From contig NZ_QAYE01000006.1 in the NCBI RefSeq assembly GCF_003053745.1, positions 124,001 through 188,000 of the forward strand: a stretch of 64,000 nucleotides of DNA, written 5' to 3'. A model generated the notes under the pieces. It was not told the DNA's origin, did no database searches, and worked only from the letters and a program-made list of their open reading frames with translations. Made by a program: the position numbers and the translations under genes. Positions 1-10,223 of the stretch are shown one piece after another (position 1 is the first letter of the stretch; each line of letters starts with the position of its first letter). This stretch comes from Sphingomonas faeni. Lineage in GTDB: Bacteria > Pseudomonadota > Alphaproteobacteria > Sphingomonadales > Sphingomonadaceae.

Positions 1-82
1 CGGGCTTGGCGACCGGTGCGGCGCAACCGGCCAAGCCGCTGCCGAGGGCCAGCGCGATGGCTATAGTGGTCAATCGCGTCAT
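1..82 (-). CDS. Lipoprotein, N-terminal part only (cut by window edge)
   Basis: Only the first 27 codons lie in the window. They encode a classical lipoprotein signal: a basic Met-Thr-Arg start, a hydrophobic core rich in Ala, Leu and Ile, and a lipobox Leu-Ala-Gly-Cys near residue 22. The mature protein would be lipid-anchored in the envelope. Its ATG overlaps the TGA of the upstream EI24-type gene by four bases (ATGA), so the two genes are probably co-translated. The function cannot be told because the mature part is outside the window. Confidence 0.7.
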   Translation of the reverse strand, partial: MTRLTTIAIALALGSGLAGCAAPVAKP

Positions 83-768
83 GGTCGGCCTTTGCGAGAA
101 TACTGGCTGTGGAAGTAATGTGTTGCCATCGCGGCCCCCAGCACTGGCGCGGCGATGTTGAGGACCGGAACCACGAACAGCCCGGTGTTCGCAAGCCCCA
201 GCACGAACCGGCTCCCCTTCGTCGTCGCACGCCAGCCCCGCATCGCCGCCGCATCCATGTGCCGCGCCGCCACCATGTCCCCCAGATCGCGCCCGAGCAG
301 CCAGCCATTGACGATGAAGAACGCAGCGGCGGTGCCGACACCGGTAACGAGCAACGCGATGTAGATGGGCAGCATCACGAGGTTGACGAGCACGACGCGC
401 GCAGCGGAACGTAACCCCATCGCGAGGCTCCGTGCGAACGGCACCGGCCGGGCGGTGCGCTGCGCGTCGGGATAATGCCGCGCCTCGACCGCCGCCACGA
501 CTTCGTCCGCGAAGATTCCGACCACCGCGATAGCGACGGCGCGGAACAGCAGCCACAGCGCCAGGATCGTGACGAACAACGCGAACGCGGCCGCGAGTCC
601 GCCGGAATGCCAGTCGAGCCACGCGGCCAGTGCGGCTTGCGTACCCCACCACGTGCCAACGCCGAGCAGCGCGAAGACAAGCAGCGTGACGACCATAGAC
701 TTCACGAACACGCGCAGGACCGGCGGATCGGTAAGCTGGCTGAGCGATAGGGCAATGGCGCGGAGCAT
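79..768 (-). CDS. EI24/CysZ-like integral membrane protein
   Basis: Predicted 229-aa polytopic membrane protein. The start is the ATG before Leu-Arg-Ala-Ile; a longer reading frame upstream runs through an intergenic palindrome and is unlikely to be translated. Hydrophobic segments lie at roughly residues 22-45, 60-85 and 125-155, with another pair near 175-200, and the charged loops are short. This matches the EI24 domain family, which includes the CysZ sulfate permease, but no sulfate-assimilation genes are nearby, so transport specificity is not assigned. The stop overlaps the start of the lipoprotein gene downstream. Confidence 0.7.
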   Translation of the reverse strand: MLRAIALSLSQLTDPPVLRVFVKSMVVTLLVFALLGVGTWWGTQAALAAWLDWHSGGLAAAFALFVTILALWLLFRAVAIAVVGIFADEVVAAVEARHYPDAQRTARPVPFARSLAMGLRSAARVVLVNLVMLPIYIALLVTGVGTAAAFFIVNGWLLGRDLGDMVAARHMDAAAMRGWRATTKGSRFVLGLANTGLFVVPVLNIAAPVLGAAMATHYFHSQYSRKGRP

Positions 769-861
769 TGGTTTGGGATGGCGCGGGGGCAGGGGAAGGT
801 CAACGCGAGTTTCCCGACCCGTCTCCGTCGTTTCGACTTTTCGGCAGCCCGACTTTTCCCC

Positions 862-937
862 GTTCCCCCGCGGACGCGGGGGCCCAGCTAAACCACGAAC
901 ACCGCCCGACACCCTGGCCCCGCGTTCGCGAGGGAAC
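862..937. repeat. Palindromic intergenic repeat, family R1
   Basis: Two facing arms (ttcccccgcggacgcggggg and its near-complement ending in cgcgagggaac) flank about 30 bases. The arm has the same layout as the R1 copies at 2254, 15870, 18897 and 36173, with more divergence. An R2 element follows about 70 bases later. Apart from these two repeats, the non-coding stretch 769-1247 shows nothing recognisable except the ribosome binding site of the kinase gene. Confidence 0.7.
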
Positions 938-1006
938 AGCAGGGCGCGGCGTTATCACGGCTTATCCAAACTGCCGAACCGCCTAAGTTTTGCACCCAAC
1001 CCAAAG

Positions 1007-1114
1007 CCACCACCCCGGCGCAGGCCGGGGTCCAATTGGAAAGGTCGTCGTAATAAGGCGCAGCCGTCGTTATCAACGTCCCCCAATTGAACCCCGGCCT
1101 CCACGGGGTGGTGG
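1007..1114 (-). repeat. Oriented 107-bp repeat, family R2, copy 1
   Basis: Outer arms caccccggcgcaggccgggg and its complement, each followed inward by an AATTG box, enclose about 55 bases. The centre reads ttggaaaggtcg...aacgtcccccaatt, the reverse of the copies at 15954, 19042, 21976 and 54241. The asymmetric core therefore gives the element a direction; it is marked minus relative to those copies. Confidence 0.75.
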
Positions 1115-1247
1115 CCTTTACCGGCTATTAGTCGTCGCTTCGATCATTGCGTTCGTTGCGTCGACCTATCGCCCACCCCCCACACCAGTTGCACCAATCC
1201 CCCCCGCGATTTACGGCAGGGCTTTCCCGCACCCCCGGAGTTTCCCC

Positions 1248-2246
1248 TTGAGCACACCAACTTACGACGTCGTCGCGATCGGCAATGCGATCGTCGACAT
1301 CCTCGCCACCGCCGACGACGCGTTCATCGCCGAGATCGGCGTCGCCAAGGGCTCGATGCAGCTCATGTTCTCGTCGGAGGAAGCCGACGCGCTCTACGCC
1401 AAGATGGGCCCGGGCATGGAAATCTCGGGTGGCTCGGCGGCAAACACCGTAGCCGGCATCGCCGCGCTCGGCGGCAAATGCGGGTTTATCGGCCAGGTCG
1501 CCGACGACCAGCTCGGCCAGGTCTTCGCGCATGACGTCCGCAGCATCGGCATCGAGTTCGCCACCCCCGTTCGCGCCGGCGACCCGACCACCGGCCGCTG
1601 CTTGATCTTCGTCACTCCCGACGGCCAGCGCACGATGAACACCTTCCTCGGCGCAGGCCAGTTCCTGCCCGCCGCCGCGATCGACACCGCGATGATCGCC
1701 GACAGCGCGATCCTGTATCTCGAAGGCTATCTCTGGGATCCCGAAGAGCCGCGCGCCGCGATGCGCGCCGCGATCGATTGCGCCCGCGATGCAGGCCGGA
1801 AGGTCGCGTTCACGCTCAGCGACGTGTTCTGCATCTCGCGCCACGGCGGCGATTTCCGCCAGCTCTTGTCGGACGGCCTGATCGACATCCTGTTCGCCAA
1901 CGAGAGCGAACTCGCCGCGCTCGCCGAGACCGACGACTTCGACGCAGCGGTCGCCAAAATCTCCGCACAGGTCCCGACCCTGGTCGTCACCCGTGGCGAG
2001 CACGGCGCCTGCGCACTCCAGAACGGTACGCGGGCCGAGGTCAAGGCCGAGCCGATCGCCAAGGTCGTCGACACCACCGGCGCGGGCGACCTGTTCGCGG
2101 CGGGTTTCCTCCACGGCCAGGCGCAGGGCTACGACCTGCACGCGTCGCTTAAGCTTGGTGCGGTCTGCGCAGCCGAGATCATCAGCCATGTCGGCGCCCG
2201 CCCGATGGTCGACATGAAGGCGCTCGCCGCCAAGCATATCGGCTGA
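1248..2246 (+). CDS. PfkB-family carbohydrate/adenosine kinase
   Basis: 332-aa ribokinase-fold kinase, closest in layout to bacterial adenosine kinases, which phosphorylate adenosine to AMP in purine salvage. The substrate-side signature Gly-Gly-Ser-Ala-Ala-Asn-Thr is near residue 63. The C-terminal PfkB signature DTTGAGD holds the catalytic base at about Asp281. The start is TTG at 1248, preceded seven bases upstream by CGGAG; an in-frame extension to 990 would run through the R2 repeat and is rejected. It is followed by an R1 repeat and a strong terminator shared with the convergent permease. Another PfkB sugar kinase activity remains possible. Confidence 0.87.
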   Translation: MSTPTYDVVAIGNAIVDILATADDAFIAEIGVAKGSMQLMFSSEEADALYAKMGPGMEISGGSAANTVAGIAALGGKCGFIGQVADDQLGQVFAHDVRSIGIEFATPVRAGDPTTGRCLIFVTPDGQRTMNTFLGAGQFLPAAAIDTAMIADSAILYLEGYLWDPEEPRAAMRAAIDCARDAGRKVAFTLSDVFCISRHGGDFRQLLSDGLIDILFANESELAALAETDDFDAAVAKISAQVPTLVVTRGEHGACALQNGTRAEVKAEPIAKVVDTTGAGDLFAAGFLHGQAQGYDLHASLKLGAVCAAEIISHVGARPMVDMKALAAKHIG

Positions 2247-2253
2247 GGCATGC

Positions 2254-2303
2254 GTCCCCGCGAAGGCGGGGACCCAGACTGGGCCCCGCCTTCGCGGGAG
2301 AAC
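2254..2303. repeat. Palindromic intergenic repeat, family R1
   Basis: Compact head-to-head copy: gtccccgcgaaggcggggac, then ccagactggg, then the complementary arm ending in cgcgggagaac. It begins eight bases after the kinase stop codon. It closely matches the copies at 15870 and 18897, including the ccagactgg centre. Confidence 0.85.
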
Positions 2304-2323
2304 AAGCTTGGGTGCGAAGACAC

Positions 2324-2365
2324 AAAAAAAGGGCCGCGGGAGTTTCCTCCCGCGGCCCTTTTTTC
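2324..2365. terminator. Bidirectional Rho-independent terminator
   Basis: A 14-base GC-rich stem (aagggccgcgggag with its exact complement) closes on a TTTC loop and is flanked by seven As on the left and six Ts on the right. It therefore works on both strands, ending the kinase transcript from the left and the permease transcript from the right. Confidence 0.93.
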
Positions 2366-2375
2366 TTGTCCTCGA

Positions 2376-3986
2376 TCAGTGGCTGCCCGGAGGCGTCCGG
2401 TCATCCTCGGCTACACCATCGTCGAGACCCAGCCCGACATGGCTGCGCGAGCGGCTATAAAGGAAGTAGATCGCCAACCCGATCGCACCCCAGCCCGGCA
2501 GCACCAGCTTGGCGGTCAGCGGCAGCGACAGGTACAGCCCGACGCAACCGATGATCGCGAGCGGCGCGACGATGTACACTGCGGGCGTGCGGAACGGACG
2601 CTTGCGGCCGGGATCGGTCTTGCGCAGCACCATTACCGAGATCGCGACCATCATGAACGCGAACAGCGTGCCCGCGTTCGAGTAATCGGCGAGCTTGCCG
2701 ACCGGCAGTACCGCCGCCGCGATCGCCGCGGCAATACCCGTCACGACCGTTACCACATGCGGCGTCCGGAACTTCGGGTGGATCGACGCGAGCTTTGCCG
2801 GAAGCAAACCATCACGCGCCATCGTGAAGAACACACGGGTCTGGCCGAACATCATCATCAGCACGACCGACGGCAGCGCCAGCACCGCGGCGAGACCGAC
2901 CAGGCGACCCATGATCGGCCAGTTGATGACCTGGAGCACGTGGACGAGCGCTTCCTTCGAGCAGACCAATGGCTCCATCGCGCCGCCTGCAACGATCGCC
3001 GCGCAACGCCCGGCCATCTCGGCCGAGCCCGGTGCCAGGATACCGCCATCGGCGGTCGTCACCGGGTTCGCACCGATCGCACCGATCGCGCCCGACGCGA
3101 CCAGCAGATAGAACAACGTACAGATGCCGAGGCTGGCAATGAGACCGATCGGCACGTTGCGCTGCGGATTCTTGGTCTCCTCGGCGGCGGTCGAAACCGC
3201 GTCGAAGCCGACATAGGCGAAGAAGATCGACGCCGCCGCACCCAGCACGCCGACGCCCGACGAACTCAGTGGGTTGCCGACGCCGTAGGGCAGGAACGGA
3301 TGGAAATTGTCCGCCTTCAGGACCGGGATGGTGAGCGCGATGAACGCAGTCAGGGCGGCGATCTTGATCAGCACGAGCACCGCATTGACGCGTGCGCTCT
3401 CGGTCGTCCCGACCACCAGCAGCCACGTGACGAGCGCGATGACGATCACCGCGGGCAGGTTCATGAAGCCGCCAACGGTCATCGCGGTCTGCAGATCGGC
3501 ATTGGGCGTCGCGCCGAACGCGACCTGGACGTTCGCCATCAGCGCGTCGGCGTTGCGCAACCCGTTGGGGATGTGGAACCCGATCCCGTCGAGCAGCCCG
3601 GCCAGATGGTTCGACCACCCCACCGCGACCGCGCTCGCGCCAACCGCATATTCCAGGATCAGCGCCCAGCCGACCATCCAGGCGAGCAGCTCACCGGTAA
3701 CCGCATAGGTGTAGGTGTAGGCGGAGCCCGACACCGGCACCATCGACGCGAGTTCGGAATAACAGAGCGCCGCCACCGCGCAGACAAAGCCGGCGACGAC
3801 GAAGCTCAGCAACATGCCCGGTCCGGCCTTCTGCGCGGCCTCGGAGGTCAGCACGAAGATACCCGTGCCGATCACCGCGCCGACGCCCAGCAGCGTCAGC
3901 TGGAACGCGCTGAGCGTTCGCGCCAGACCCTTTTTTTCTGCCGTCGCCAGAATGGCATCCAGCGATTTTACGCGACCAAAAATCAA
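2376..3986 (-). CDS. APC-superfamily amino acid permease
   Basis: About 536 aa with 12 or more hydrophobic segments, typical of APC amino acid/polyamine antiporters of the inner membrane. The first membrane helix carries the family motif GVGAVIGTGIFVL, whose unwound glycine-rich part binds substrate backbone. A charged amphipathic stretch (FGRVKSLDAILATAEKKGL) precedes it, as in the cationic amino acid transporter branch. The preferred start is TTG at 3986, with a GGGGGA sequence upstream; a frame open to 4040 would add 18 unconserved-looking residues. The substrate cannot be read from sequence. Confidence 0.85.
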   Translation of the reverse strand: MIFGRVKSLDAILATAEKKGLARTLSAFQLTLLGVGAVIGTGIFVLTSEAAQKAGPGMLLSFVVAGFVCAVAALCYSELASMVPVSGSAYTYTYAVTGELLAWMVGWALILEYAVGASAVAVGWSNHLAGLLDGIGFHIPNGLRNADALMANVQVAFGATPNADLQTAMTVGGFMNLPAVIVIALVTWLLVVGTTESARVNAVLVLIKIAALTAFIALTIPVLKADNFHPFLPYGVGNPLSSSGVGVLGAAASIFFAYVGFDAVSTAAEETKNPQRNVPIGLIASLGICTLFYLLVASGAIGAIGANPVTTADGGILAPGSAEMAGRCAAIVAGGAMEPLVCSKEALVHVLQVINWPIMGRLVGLAAVLALPSVVLMMMFGQTRVFFTMARDGLLPAKLASIHPKFRTPHVVTVVTGIAAAIAAAVLPVGKLADYSNAGTLFAFMMVAISVMVLRKTDPGRKRPFRTPAVYIVAPLAIIGCVGLYLSLPLTAKLVLPGWGAIGLAIYFLYSRSRSHVGLGLDDGVAEDDRTPPGSH

Positions 3987-4098
3987 CGCGGTGTCCCCCG
4001 GGGATAGCGAGGGCCGGGTCAAATGGCCCCCTTTGCTCAAGCGCCCGAGCCTAATGGCAATTTTATTACGCGCAATCCTTTAGTGCGGTGAAGCTGGC

Positions 4099-4476
4099 CT
4101 ATCGCGCCAGCATCGGCCCGAGCGGGCGCCCGCCGAAGACATGAACATGCAGATGCGGCACCTCCTGGTGTCCGTCCTGGCCGATGTTCGCGAGCAAGCG
4201 ATAGCCGGGTTCGACAAGGCCGGCGGCGCGCGCGACGGTGCCCACCGCACGGATGAACCCGGCGATCTCGTCATCGGGTGCGCGCGCGGAGAAATCGTCC
4301 CACGACACGTACGCACCCTTGGGGATCACGAGCAGATGCGTCGGCGCCTGCGGGTTGATGTCGTGGAACGCGATCGCGAAGTCGTCGTCATAGACCCGCT
4401 TCGACGGAATCTCCCCGCGCAGGATCTTCGCGAAGATGTTCTGGTCGTCATAAGGCTGGGTGGCGTCGATCGGCAT
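4099..4476 (-). CDS. HIT family nucleotide hydrolase/transferase
   Basis: 125-aa histidine-triad protein. The C-terminal HLHVHVFGG carries the triad HxHxH whose middle His attacks the alpha-phosphate of nucleotide substrates such as adenosine phosphoramidates. The N-terminal part (IFAKILRGEIPSKRVYDDD) is typical of HinT-type members. The ATG at 4476 is chosen because AAAGGAG lies seven bases upstream; a TTG two codons earlier falls inside that spacing. It lies downstream of hisE on the same strand, separated by a repeat, and may be the last gene of the histidine transcript. Confidence 0.9.
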   Translation of the reverse strand: MPIDATQPYDDQNIFAKILRGEIPSKRVYDDDFAIAFHDINPQAPTHLLVIPKGAYVSWDDFSARAPDDEIAGFIRAVGTVARAAGLVEPGYRLLANIGQDGHQEVPHLHVHVFGGRPLGPMLAR

Positions 4477-4510
4477 GGGCAAGCTCCTTTCGCGGGAACA
4501 TACCCACTTT

Positions 4511-4607
4511 CGTCATCCTCGCGAAGGCGGGGATCCATATCCTCGAACGACCGCACACTCATCGTGGCGCCAGCCAGTATGGCTTCCCGCCTCCGCGGGA
4601 ATGACGG
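4511..4607. repeat. Palindromic repeat between hisE and the HIT gene
   Basis: Outer ends cgtcatcctcgcgaaggcgg and cctccgcgggaatgacgg are inverted and enclose about 50 bases. The arms combine the R1 core (gcgaaggcgggg) with the cgtcat...atgacgg ends seen at 46985, so this looks like a divergent hybrid copy. Confidence 0.65.
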
Positions 4608-4615
4608 ATGTGGCG

Positions 4616-4936
4616 TTAGCTCGTCCGACCGGCCTTCTCGACCAGCCCGCCAACACCTTCGCGCCGTTCCAACTCCGCGCGCACGTCGGCGAGGCTAAGC
4701 CCAGCATCCGCCAGCAACACCGCTAGATGAAACATTAGGTCCGCCGCTTCCGGCACAATGCTCGCCTCGTTGCCCGAGCACGCGGCGATGACCGTTTCCA
4801 CGGCTTCCTCGCCGAGCTTCTGCGCGATCTTGGGCCGGCCTCGTGCGAACAGGCTGGCGGTGTACGAGGTATCGGCGGTCGCATCGCGACGGGCGCGGAT
4901 GGTCGCTTCGAGGCGGTCGAATACGGGGTCTGCCAT
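4616..4936 (-). CDS. hisE: Phosphoribosyl-ATP diphosphatase
   Basis: 106 aa, the usual length of a stand-alone HisE. It hydrolyses phosphoribosyl-ATP to phosphoribosyl-AMP, the second step of histidine synthesis. The all-alpha MazG-like fold shows KIAQKLGEEAVETVIAA, whose Glu residues bind magnesium, followed by EAADLMFHLAVLL. The start is the ATG before Ala-Asp-Pro. It follows the 58-aa membrane protein gene and closes the his gene run; hisI, hisG and hisD are not in the window. Confidence 0.95.
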   Translation of the reverse strand: MADPVFDRLEATIRARRDATADTSYTASLFARGRPKIAQKLGEEAVETVIAACSGNEASIVPEAADLMFHLAVLLADAGLSLADVRAELERREGVGGLVEKAGRTS

Positions 4937-4968
4937 GGCTCGCGTGCTGGCGCAGCCGGGCAGGCGGG

Positions 4969-5145
4969 TCAATCCTCCGCAGGGGGTTTCGTCCTTGCGA
5001 ACCGTTTCCGCAACGCCCGCCGCACGAGCCACACGCCGATCGCCGCAAATACGAACAGCGCGATGTCCGACAGCTCGGGGCCCGTGCGCGGGTGGACGAT
5101 GCCGCTATGCCCCGACTGCACCGCGAGGAAGGGCAGGGCGATCAT
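4969..5145 (-). CDS. 58-aa single-pass membrane protein in the his operon
   Basis: A short gene between hisF and hisE on the same strand. Its ATG is four bases after the hisF stop, and its stop is about 30 bases before hisE. The N-terminus is mildly hydrophobic (MIALPFLAV). A clear membrane helix at about residues 26-41 (DIALFVFAAIGVWLV) is followed by a very basic tail (RRALRKRFARTK), which predicts a cytoplasmic C-terminus. Position, spacing and composition support a real gene, but no function can be assigned and no histidine enzyme of this type is known. Confidence 0.65.
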   Translation of the reverse strand: MIALPFLAVQSGHSGIVHPRTGPELSDIALFVFAAIGVWLVRRALRKRFARTKPPAED

Positions 5146-5149
5146 CGGA

Positions 5150-5923
5150 TCAGGCTAAACGCACCGGCGCCCGCACCGGTATCCCCGCTGCCGCCAGCGC
5201 CGCATGCGCCTCGCCGATCGACGCCTGCCCGAAATGGAAGATCGACGCCGCCAGCACCGCGCTAGCATGCCCATCACGGATGCCCGCGACTAGGTCGTCG
5301 AGCCCGCCGACCCCGCCGCTCGCCACCACCGGCACGCTCACCCGGTCCGAAATCGCCCGGATCAGCTCGAGGTCGTAGCCACTGCGCGTCCCGTCACGGT
5401 CCATCGACGTGACCAGCAACTCGCCCGCCCCCAGTTCGGCAAGCTTCAGCGCATGCGCGATCGCATCGATCCCGGTCGCGCGCCGGCCGCCATGCGTGAA
5501 CACTTCCCAACCTTCGCCGGAACGCCGCGCATCGACGCTCGCCACGCAGCACTGGCTGCCGAACCGCTCGGCGATATCCGCGACCAGTTCCGGCCGCTCC
5601 ACCGCCGCGGAGTTCACGGCCACCTTGTCCGCCCCCGCCAGCAACAGCGCCCGCGCATCATCCGCCGTCCGCACGCCGCCACCGACGGTCAACGGCATGA
5701 AGCACACCGCCGCCGTCCGTCGGACGACGTCGAGGATCGTCCCCCGGCCCTCATGGCTCGCGCCAATATCGAGGAAACACAGTTCATCCGCCCCGGCCGC
5801 ATCATAGGCCCGCGCCTGCTCGACCGGATCGCCCGCATCGCGCAGTTCGACGAAGTTCACGCCCTTCACCACGCGCCCATCGGCAACGTCGAGACACGGA
5901 ATAACGCGCGCGCGAACCGTCAT
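5150..5923 (-). CDS. hisF: Imidazole glycerol phosphate synthase, cyclase subunit
   Basis: 257-aa (beta/alpha)8 barrel. With HisH it converts PRFAR and ammonia into imidazole glycerol phosphate and AICAR. The two catalytic aspartates are visible in [13 protein letters not shown] (about Asp12) and in [13 protein letters not shown] (about Asp130). The phosphate-binding loops VGGGVRT and ASGGVGG are intact. ATG 5923 gives the usual N-terminus (TVRARVIPC); an ATG four codons upstream is possible. It is separated from hisA by a 220-bp repeat region. Confidence 0.95.
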   Translation of the reverse strand: MTVRARVIPCLDVADGRVVKGVNFVELRDAGDPVEQARAYDAAGADELCFLDIGASHEGRGTILDVVRRTAAVCFMPLTVGGGVRTADDARALLLAGADKVAVNSAAVERPELVADIAERFGSQCCVASVDARRSGEGWEVFTHGGRRATGIDAIAHALKLAELGAGELLVTSMDRDGTRSGYDLELIRAISDRVSVPVVASGGVGGLDDLVAGIRDGHASAVLAASIFHFGQASIGEAHAALAAAGIPVRAPVRLA

Positions 5924-5942
5924 GCGTTGCGCCATAGAATTG

Positions 5943-6160
5943 GTTTTTGCGGAGACGCGGAGACGCGGAGACGCGGCAAAGCCGCTAAGAAATTTTCGCG
6001 CAGAGGCGCTGAGGACGCAGAGAAGAAGGGGCGCGCTGGGGCGGGCGGGGTTCTATCGCCAGTGAGGAAGCAATGAAGGCGGCCGCGCACTACCTCCGCG
6101 CTCTCTGCGCCTCTGCGCGAAAAGCTCTCACTTCCTCCGCGTCTCCGCGTCTCCGCGTGA
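5943..6160. repeat. Long imperfect inverted repeat between hisA and hisF
   Basis: The left side has a threefold tandem of gcggagac (from 5947) and then cgcagaggcgctgaggacgcagag. The right side carries the reverse complement of both parts (ctctgcgcctctgcgcgaaaa and cctccgcgtctccgcgtctc). The arms are about 60-85 bases apart in the middle and could form a large RNA hairpin inside the his transcript. No gene is visible here. Confidence 0.8.
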
Positions 6161-6161
6161 A

Positions 6162-6899
6162 TCATCCTGCTGCCTTTGCCACGCTCATCGCCGCCGCGAG
6201 GTCGAGCCGCCCGTCGTACAACGCCCGCCCAGTGATCACGCCCTCGACCCCGTCCCGCACATGCAAAGCCAGCACGTGGATCTCGGCAATCCCCTTCACA
6301 CCACCGCTGGCGATCACCGGAATGTCCACCGACCGCGCCAGATCGACCGTCGCGTCGACGTTGCACCCCTTGAGCATCCCGTCGCGCCCGACATCGGTGA
6401 ACAGCAACGACGCCACTCCCGCATCCTCGAACCGCCGCGCCAGATCGACCGCGCTGGTGGTCGACACGTCCGCCCAGCCCTTGGTCGCGACCATGCCGTC
6501 CTTCGCGTCGACCGCGACGACGATCCCGCCGGGGAAATCCTTCGCCACGCCGCGCACGAACTCGGGGTCCTCCAGCGCCGCCGTCCCAATCACGACGCGA
6601 GACACGCCCAGATCGAACCAGCCCTCGACGCTCGCCCGCGTCCGGATCCCGCCGCCAAGCTGCACATGCCCCGGAAACTGCGCGACGATCGCCCGAACCG
6701 CATCGCCATTGACCGAAGCTCCCGCAAACGCGCCGTCGAGATCGACCACGTGCAGATGCTCCGCACCCGCCTCGGCGAACAGCATCGCCTGCGCCGCAGG
6801 ATCGTCGCCATAGACGGTCGCGCGGTCCATATCGCCCTCGGCGAGACGCACCACCTGACCCGCCTTCAGGTCGATCGCGGGAAAGATAATCAGGCTCAC
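6162..6899 (-). CDS. hisA: ProFAR isomerase
   Basis: 245-aa half-barrel-duplicated TIM enzyme that isomerises ProFAR to PRFAR in histidine synthesis. The N-terminal [18 protein letters not shown] carries the first catalytic Asp and the second lies in [11 protein letters not shown]; both phosphate loops (LGGGIRT, ASGGVKG) are present. The GTG at 6899 overlaps the hisH stop by four bases (GTGA) and has GGAG upstream, so it is preferred to the GTG three codons earlier. Confidence 0.95.
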   Translation of the reverse strand: MSLIIFPAIDLKAGQVVRLAEGDMDRATVYGDDPAAQAMLFAEAGAEHLHVVDLDGAFAGASVNGDAVRAIVAQFPGHVQLGGGIRTRASVEGWFDLGVSRVVIGTAALEDPEFVRGVAKDFPGGIVVAVDAKDGMVATKGWADVSTTSAVDLARRFEDAGVASLLFTDVGRDGMLKGCNVDATVDLARSVDIPVIASGGVKGIAEIHVLALHVRDGVEGVITGRALYDGRLDLAAAMSVAKAAG

Positions 6900-7501
6900 G
6901 GCCGCCACTCCAGGAAACGTTCGAGCAAGGCCAGGCCATAGCGCTGGCTCTTCTCAGGATGAAACTGCACGCCGATCATGGTGTCGCGACCGATCGCCGC
7001 GGTGACCGCACCGGCATGGTCGGTGGTCGCGAGCACGTCAGCGCCTTCGAACGCGAAGCTATGCAGGAAATACGCCTCGCCCGGCTCGATCAGCGGATGC
7101 GCTAGGGAAGGAACGACATCGTTCCAGCCCATATGCGGCACCTTCGCCTCCATAGTCCCCGGCTCCAGTCGTCGCACGCGCCCGGCGACCCAGCCAAGCC
7201 CGGCATGAGTCCCCATCTCTTCCCCCGCATCGGCCATCAACTGCATGCCGACGCAGATCCCGAGAAACGGCGCACCCTCGTCGCGAACCCGCCGGTTCAG
7301 CGCCTCGACCATCCCCGGCACGGCACGCAAAGCCGCCGCGCAAGCGCCGTACGCGCCCACGCCCGGCAACACGATCCGCTCGGCCTTCGCAACGACGTCA
7401 GCGTCGGCAGTGACAACCAGATCGACACAACCCGCAGTTCGCAACGCGTTTTCGACCGAATGGAGATTGCCAGCGCCGTAATCGATCAGCGCTAGCGTCA
7501 C
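6896..7501 (-). CDS. hisH: Imidazole glycerol phosphate synthase, glutaminase subunit
   Basis: 201-aa class I glutamine amidotransferase that supplies ammonia to HisF. The triad is intact: nucleophile Cys83 in LGICVGMQL, and His181 and Glu183 in QFHPEKSQ. The oxyanion-strand PGVGAYG is at residues 46-52. It starts with GTG, overlapping the hisB stop by four bases, and ends overlapping hisA, so hisB-hisH-hisA form one tightly coupled block. Confidence 0.96.
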   Translation of the reverse strand: MTLALIDYGAGNLHSVENALRTAGCVDLVVTADADVVAKAERIVLPGVGAYGACAAALRAVPGMVEALNRRVRDEGAPFLGICVGMQLMADAGEEMGTHAGLGWVAGRVRRLEPGTMEAKVPHMGWNDVVPSLAHPLIEPGEAYFLHSFAFEGADVLATTDHAGAVTAAIGRDTMIGVQFHPEKSQRYGLALLERFLEWRP

Positions 7502-8085
7502 AGGATTCCCTTGGTCGACGGAATCGCGTCAGCCTTGCGCGGATCGATCTCGATCGCGGTCCGCAGCGCTCGCGCGACACCCTTGAACGCCGCTTCGGCG
7601 ATGTGGTGGTTGTTCGACCCGTACAGCGTCTCGACGTGCAGCGTGATCCCAGCCGCCTGCGCGAAGCTGTGAAAGAAATGCTCGAACATCTCGGTATCCA
7701 TCCCGCCCAGCCGCTTCTGCGAGAACAGGTCCTTCCACACCAGCCAAGGCCGACCGGAAATATCCAGCGCCACCCGCGTCAGCGTCTCGTCCATCGGCGA
7801 AAGCGCATCGCCGTACCGCGCGATGCCGCGTTTATCGCCAAGCGCTTGCGCGAACGCCTGGCCGATCGCGATGCCGGTATCCTCGACGGTGTGATGCTCG
7901 TCGATATGCAGGTCGCCCTTGGTCCGCACGCGAAGATCGATCAGCGAGTGACGCGACAATTGTTCGAGCATGTGATCGAAGAAACCGACCCCGGTCTCGA
8001 CGTCGTACACGCCAGTCCCATCGAGGTTCACGGTGACGTCGATCGCCGTCTCGGCGGTGGAGCGGGTGATCGTGGCGGTGCGCAT
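7498..8085 (-). CDS. hisB: Imidazoleglycerol-phosphate dehydratase
   Basis: 195 aa, the normal length of monofunctional HisB, without the phosphatase domain of enterobacteria. The two manganese-binding motifs of the duplicated fold are present: [14 protein letters not shown] in the first half and [11 protein letters not shown] in the second. The ATG at 8085 has GGGAGGTGGC directly upstream; the frame is open to 8151 but lacks a better start. It is the first gene of the his run, divergent from sspB across about 70 bases that must hold both promoters. Confidence 0.96.
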   Translation of the reverse strand: MRTATITRSTAETAIDVTVNLDGTGVYDVETGVGFFDHMLEQLSRHSLIDLRVRTKGDLHIDEHHTVEDTGIAIGQAFAQALGDKRGIARYGDALSPMDETLTRVALDISGRPWLVWKDLFSQKRLGGMDTEMFEHFFHSFAQAAGITLHVETLYGSNNHHIAEAAFKGVARALRTAIEIDPRKADAIPSTKGIL

Positions 8086-8156
8086 GCCACCTCCCATAAC
8101 GTGCGCCACGACGCATGCAATCTTGACCGGCATCCGAATGGCGCTACCCAAGGGAT

Positions 8157-8642
8157 ATGACCGATGGACTGCCCGATAGCCTGATTCCGTACGACGAGAT
8201 CGTACAAGAAGCCCTGCGTGCCGTGGTCGGCCGCGTGCTCGGCTCCGTCGCGGAGGCTGGTGGGCTCCCCGGCGAGCATCATTTCTACATCACCTTCAAG
8301 ACGCAGGCCCCCGGCGTCGACATCCCCAAGCGCCTAATCGAGCGTTTCCCGGACGAGATGACGATCGTCATGCAGAACCGCTACTGGGACCTCATCGTCG
8401 ACGACGAGCGCTTTTCGATCGGGCTTTCGTTCAATCAGGTCCCGTCGAAACTCGTGATCCCATATTCGGCGATCACCGCGTTCCAGGACCCCGCGGTCAG
8501 CTTCGAACTCCGCTTCCAGGCGCAGGAGGGTGGGGAGGACGCGCTCGGCGACCACGACGAAGCCGAAAACGACGGCCCGACCGCGGTCCCGATAGAAGAC
8601 GGCTCGAACGTCGTGGCGGTGGATTTCAAGCGGAAAAAGTGA
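8157..8642 (+). CDS. sspB: SspB-type ClpXP adaptor
   Basis: 161-aa protein of the alphaproteobacterial SspB family. It binds ssrA-tagged or specific native proteins and delivers them to ClpXP. The folded domain spans about residues 10-120 ([31 protein letters not shown]). An acidic, low-complexity linker follows and the end is basic ([10 protein letters not shown]), as expected for the ClpX-docking tail. AAGGG sits just before the ATG. Confidence 0.85.
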   Translation: MTDGLPDSLIPYDEIVQEALRAVVGRVLGSVAEAGGLPGEHHFYITFKTQAPGVDIPKRLIERFPDEMTIVMQNRYWDLIVDDERFSIGLSFNQVPSKLVIPYSAITAFQDPAVSFELRFQAQEGGEDALGDHDEAENDGPTAVPIEDGSNVVAVDFKRKK

Positions 8643-8648
8643 CCTAAA

Positions 8649-8799
8649 CTCCCTCGCCCCTACGGGGAGAGGGAAGGGGCCCGCGGCACTTGCCGTGGGA
8701 AGGGAGAGGGGAGTGAGGCTAAGGCCGCTTCCTGCCAAAACCCCTCACTCTTCCGTCGCCTGCGGCTCCTCCCTCCCTCTCCCCGAAGGGGCGAGGGAC
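8649..8799. repeat. Paired CTCTCCC-type intergenic repeat, family R4
   Basis: Left half: ctacggggagagggaagggg, then a cggcacttgccg hairpin. Right half: the complementary ccctccctctccccgaaggggcg. Both halves are separated by about 60 bases and fill the sspB-fumC gap. Similar pieces occur at 14011, 21827 and 58752. Confidence 0.7.
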
Positions 8800-8828
8800 C
8801 CACGCAAGCCCCGGAAGGTTCTTCCCCC

Positions 8829-10217
<1,389 letters not shown>

Positions 10218-10223
10218 CCTTCC

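Noticed and set aside
1007..1114. CRISPR-like or insertion-sequence interpretation of the dispersed palindromes
   Set aside because: Copies are single, widely spaced and lack regular spacers; no cas gene, transposase or target-site duplication is visible.
990..1247. N-terminal extension of the PfkB kinase from 990
   Set aside because: It translates through the R2 repeat. TTG 1248 has a ribosome binding site and gives the normal kinase length.
2250..4007. A 585-codon plus-strand open frame opposite the permease gene
   Set aside because: It mirrors the permease in a GC-rich genome, its composition is Arg/His/Asp-rich and it runs through the terminator and repeat. The minus-strand frame has clear membrane helices and an APC motif.
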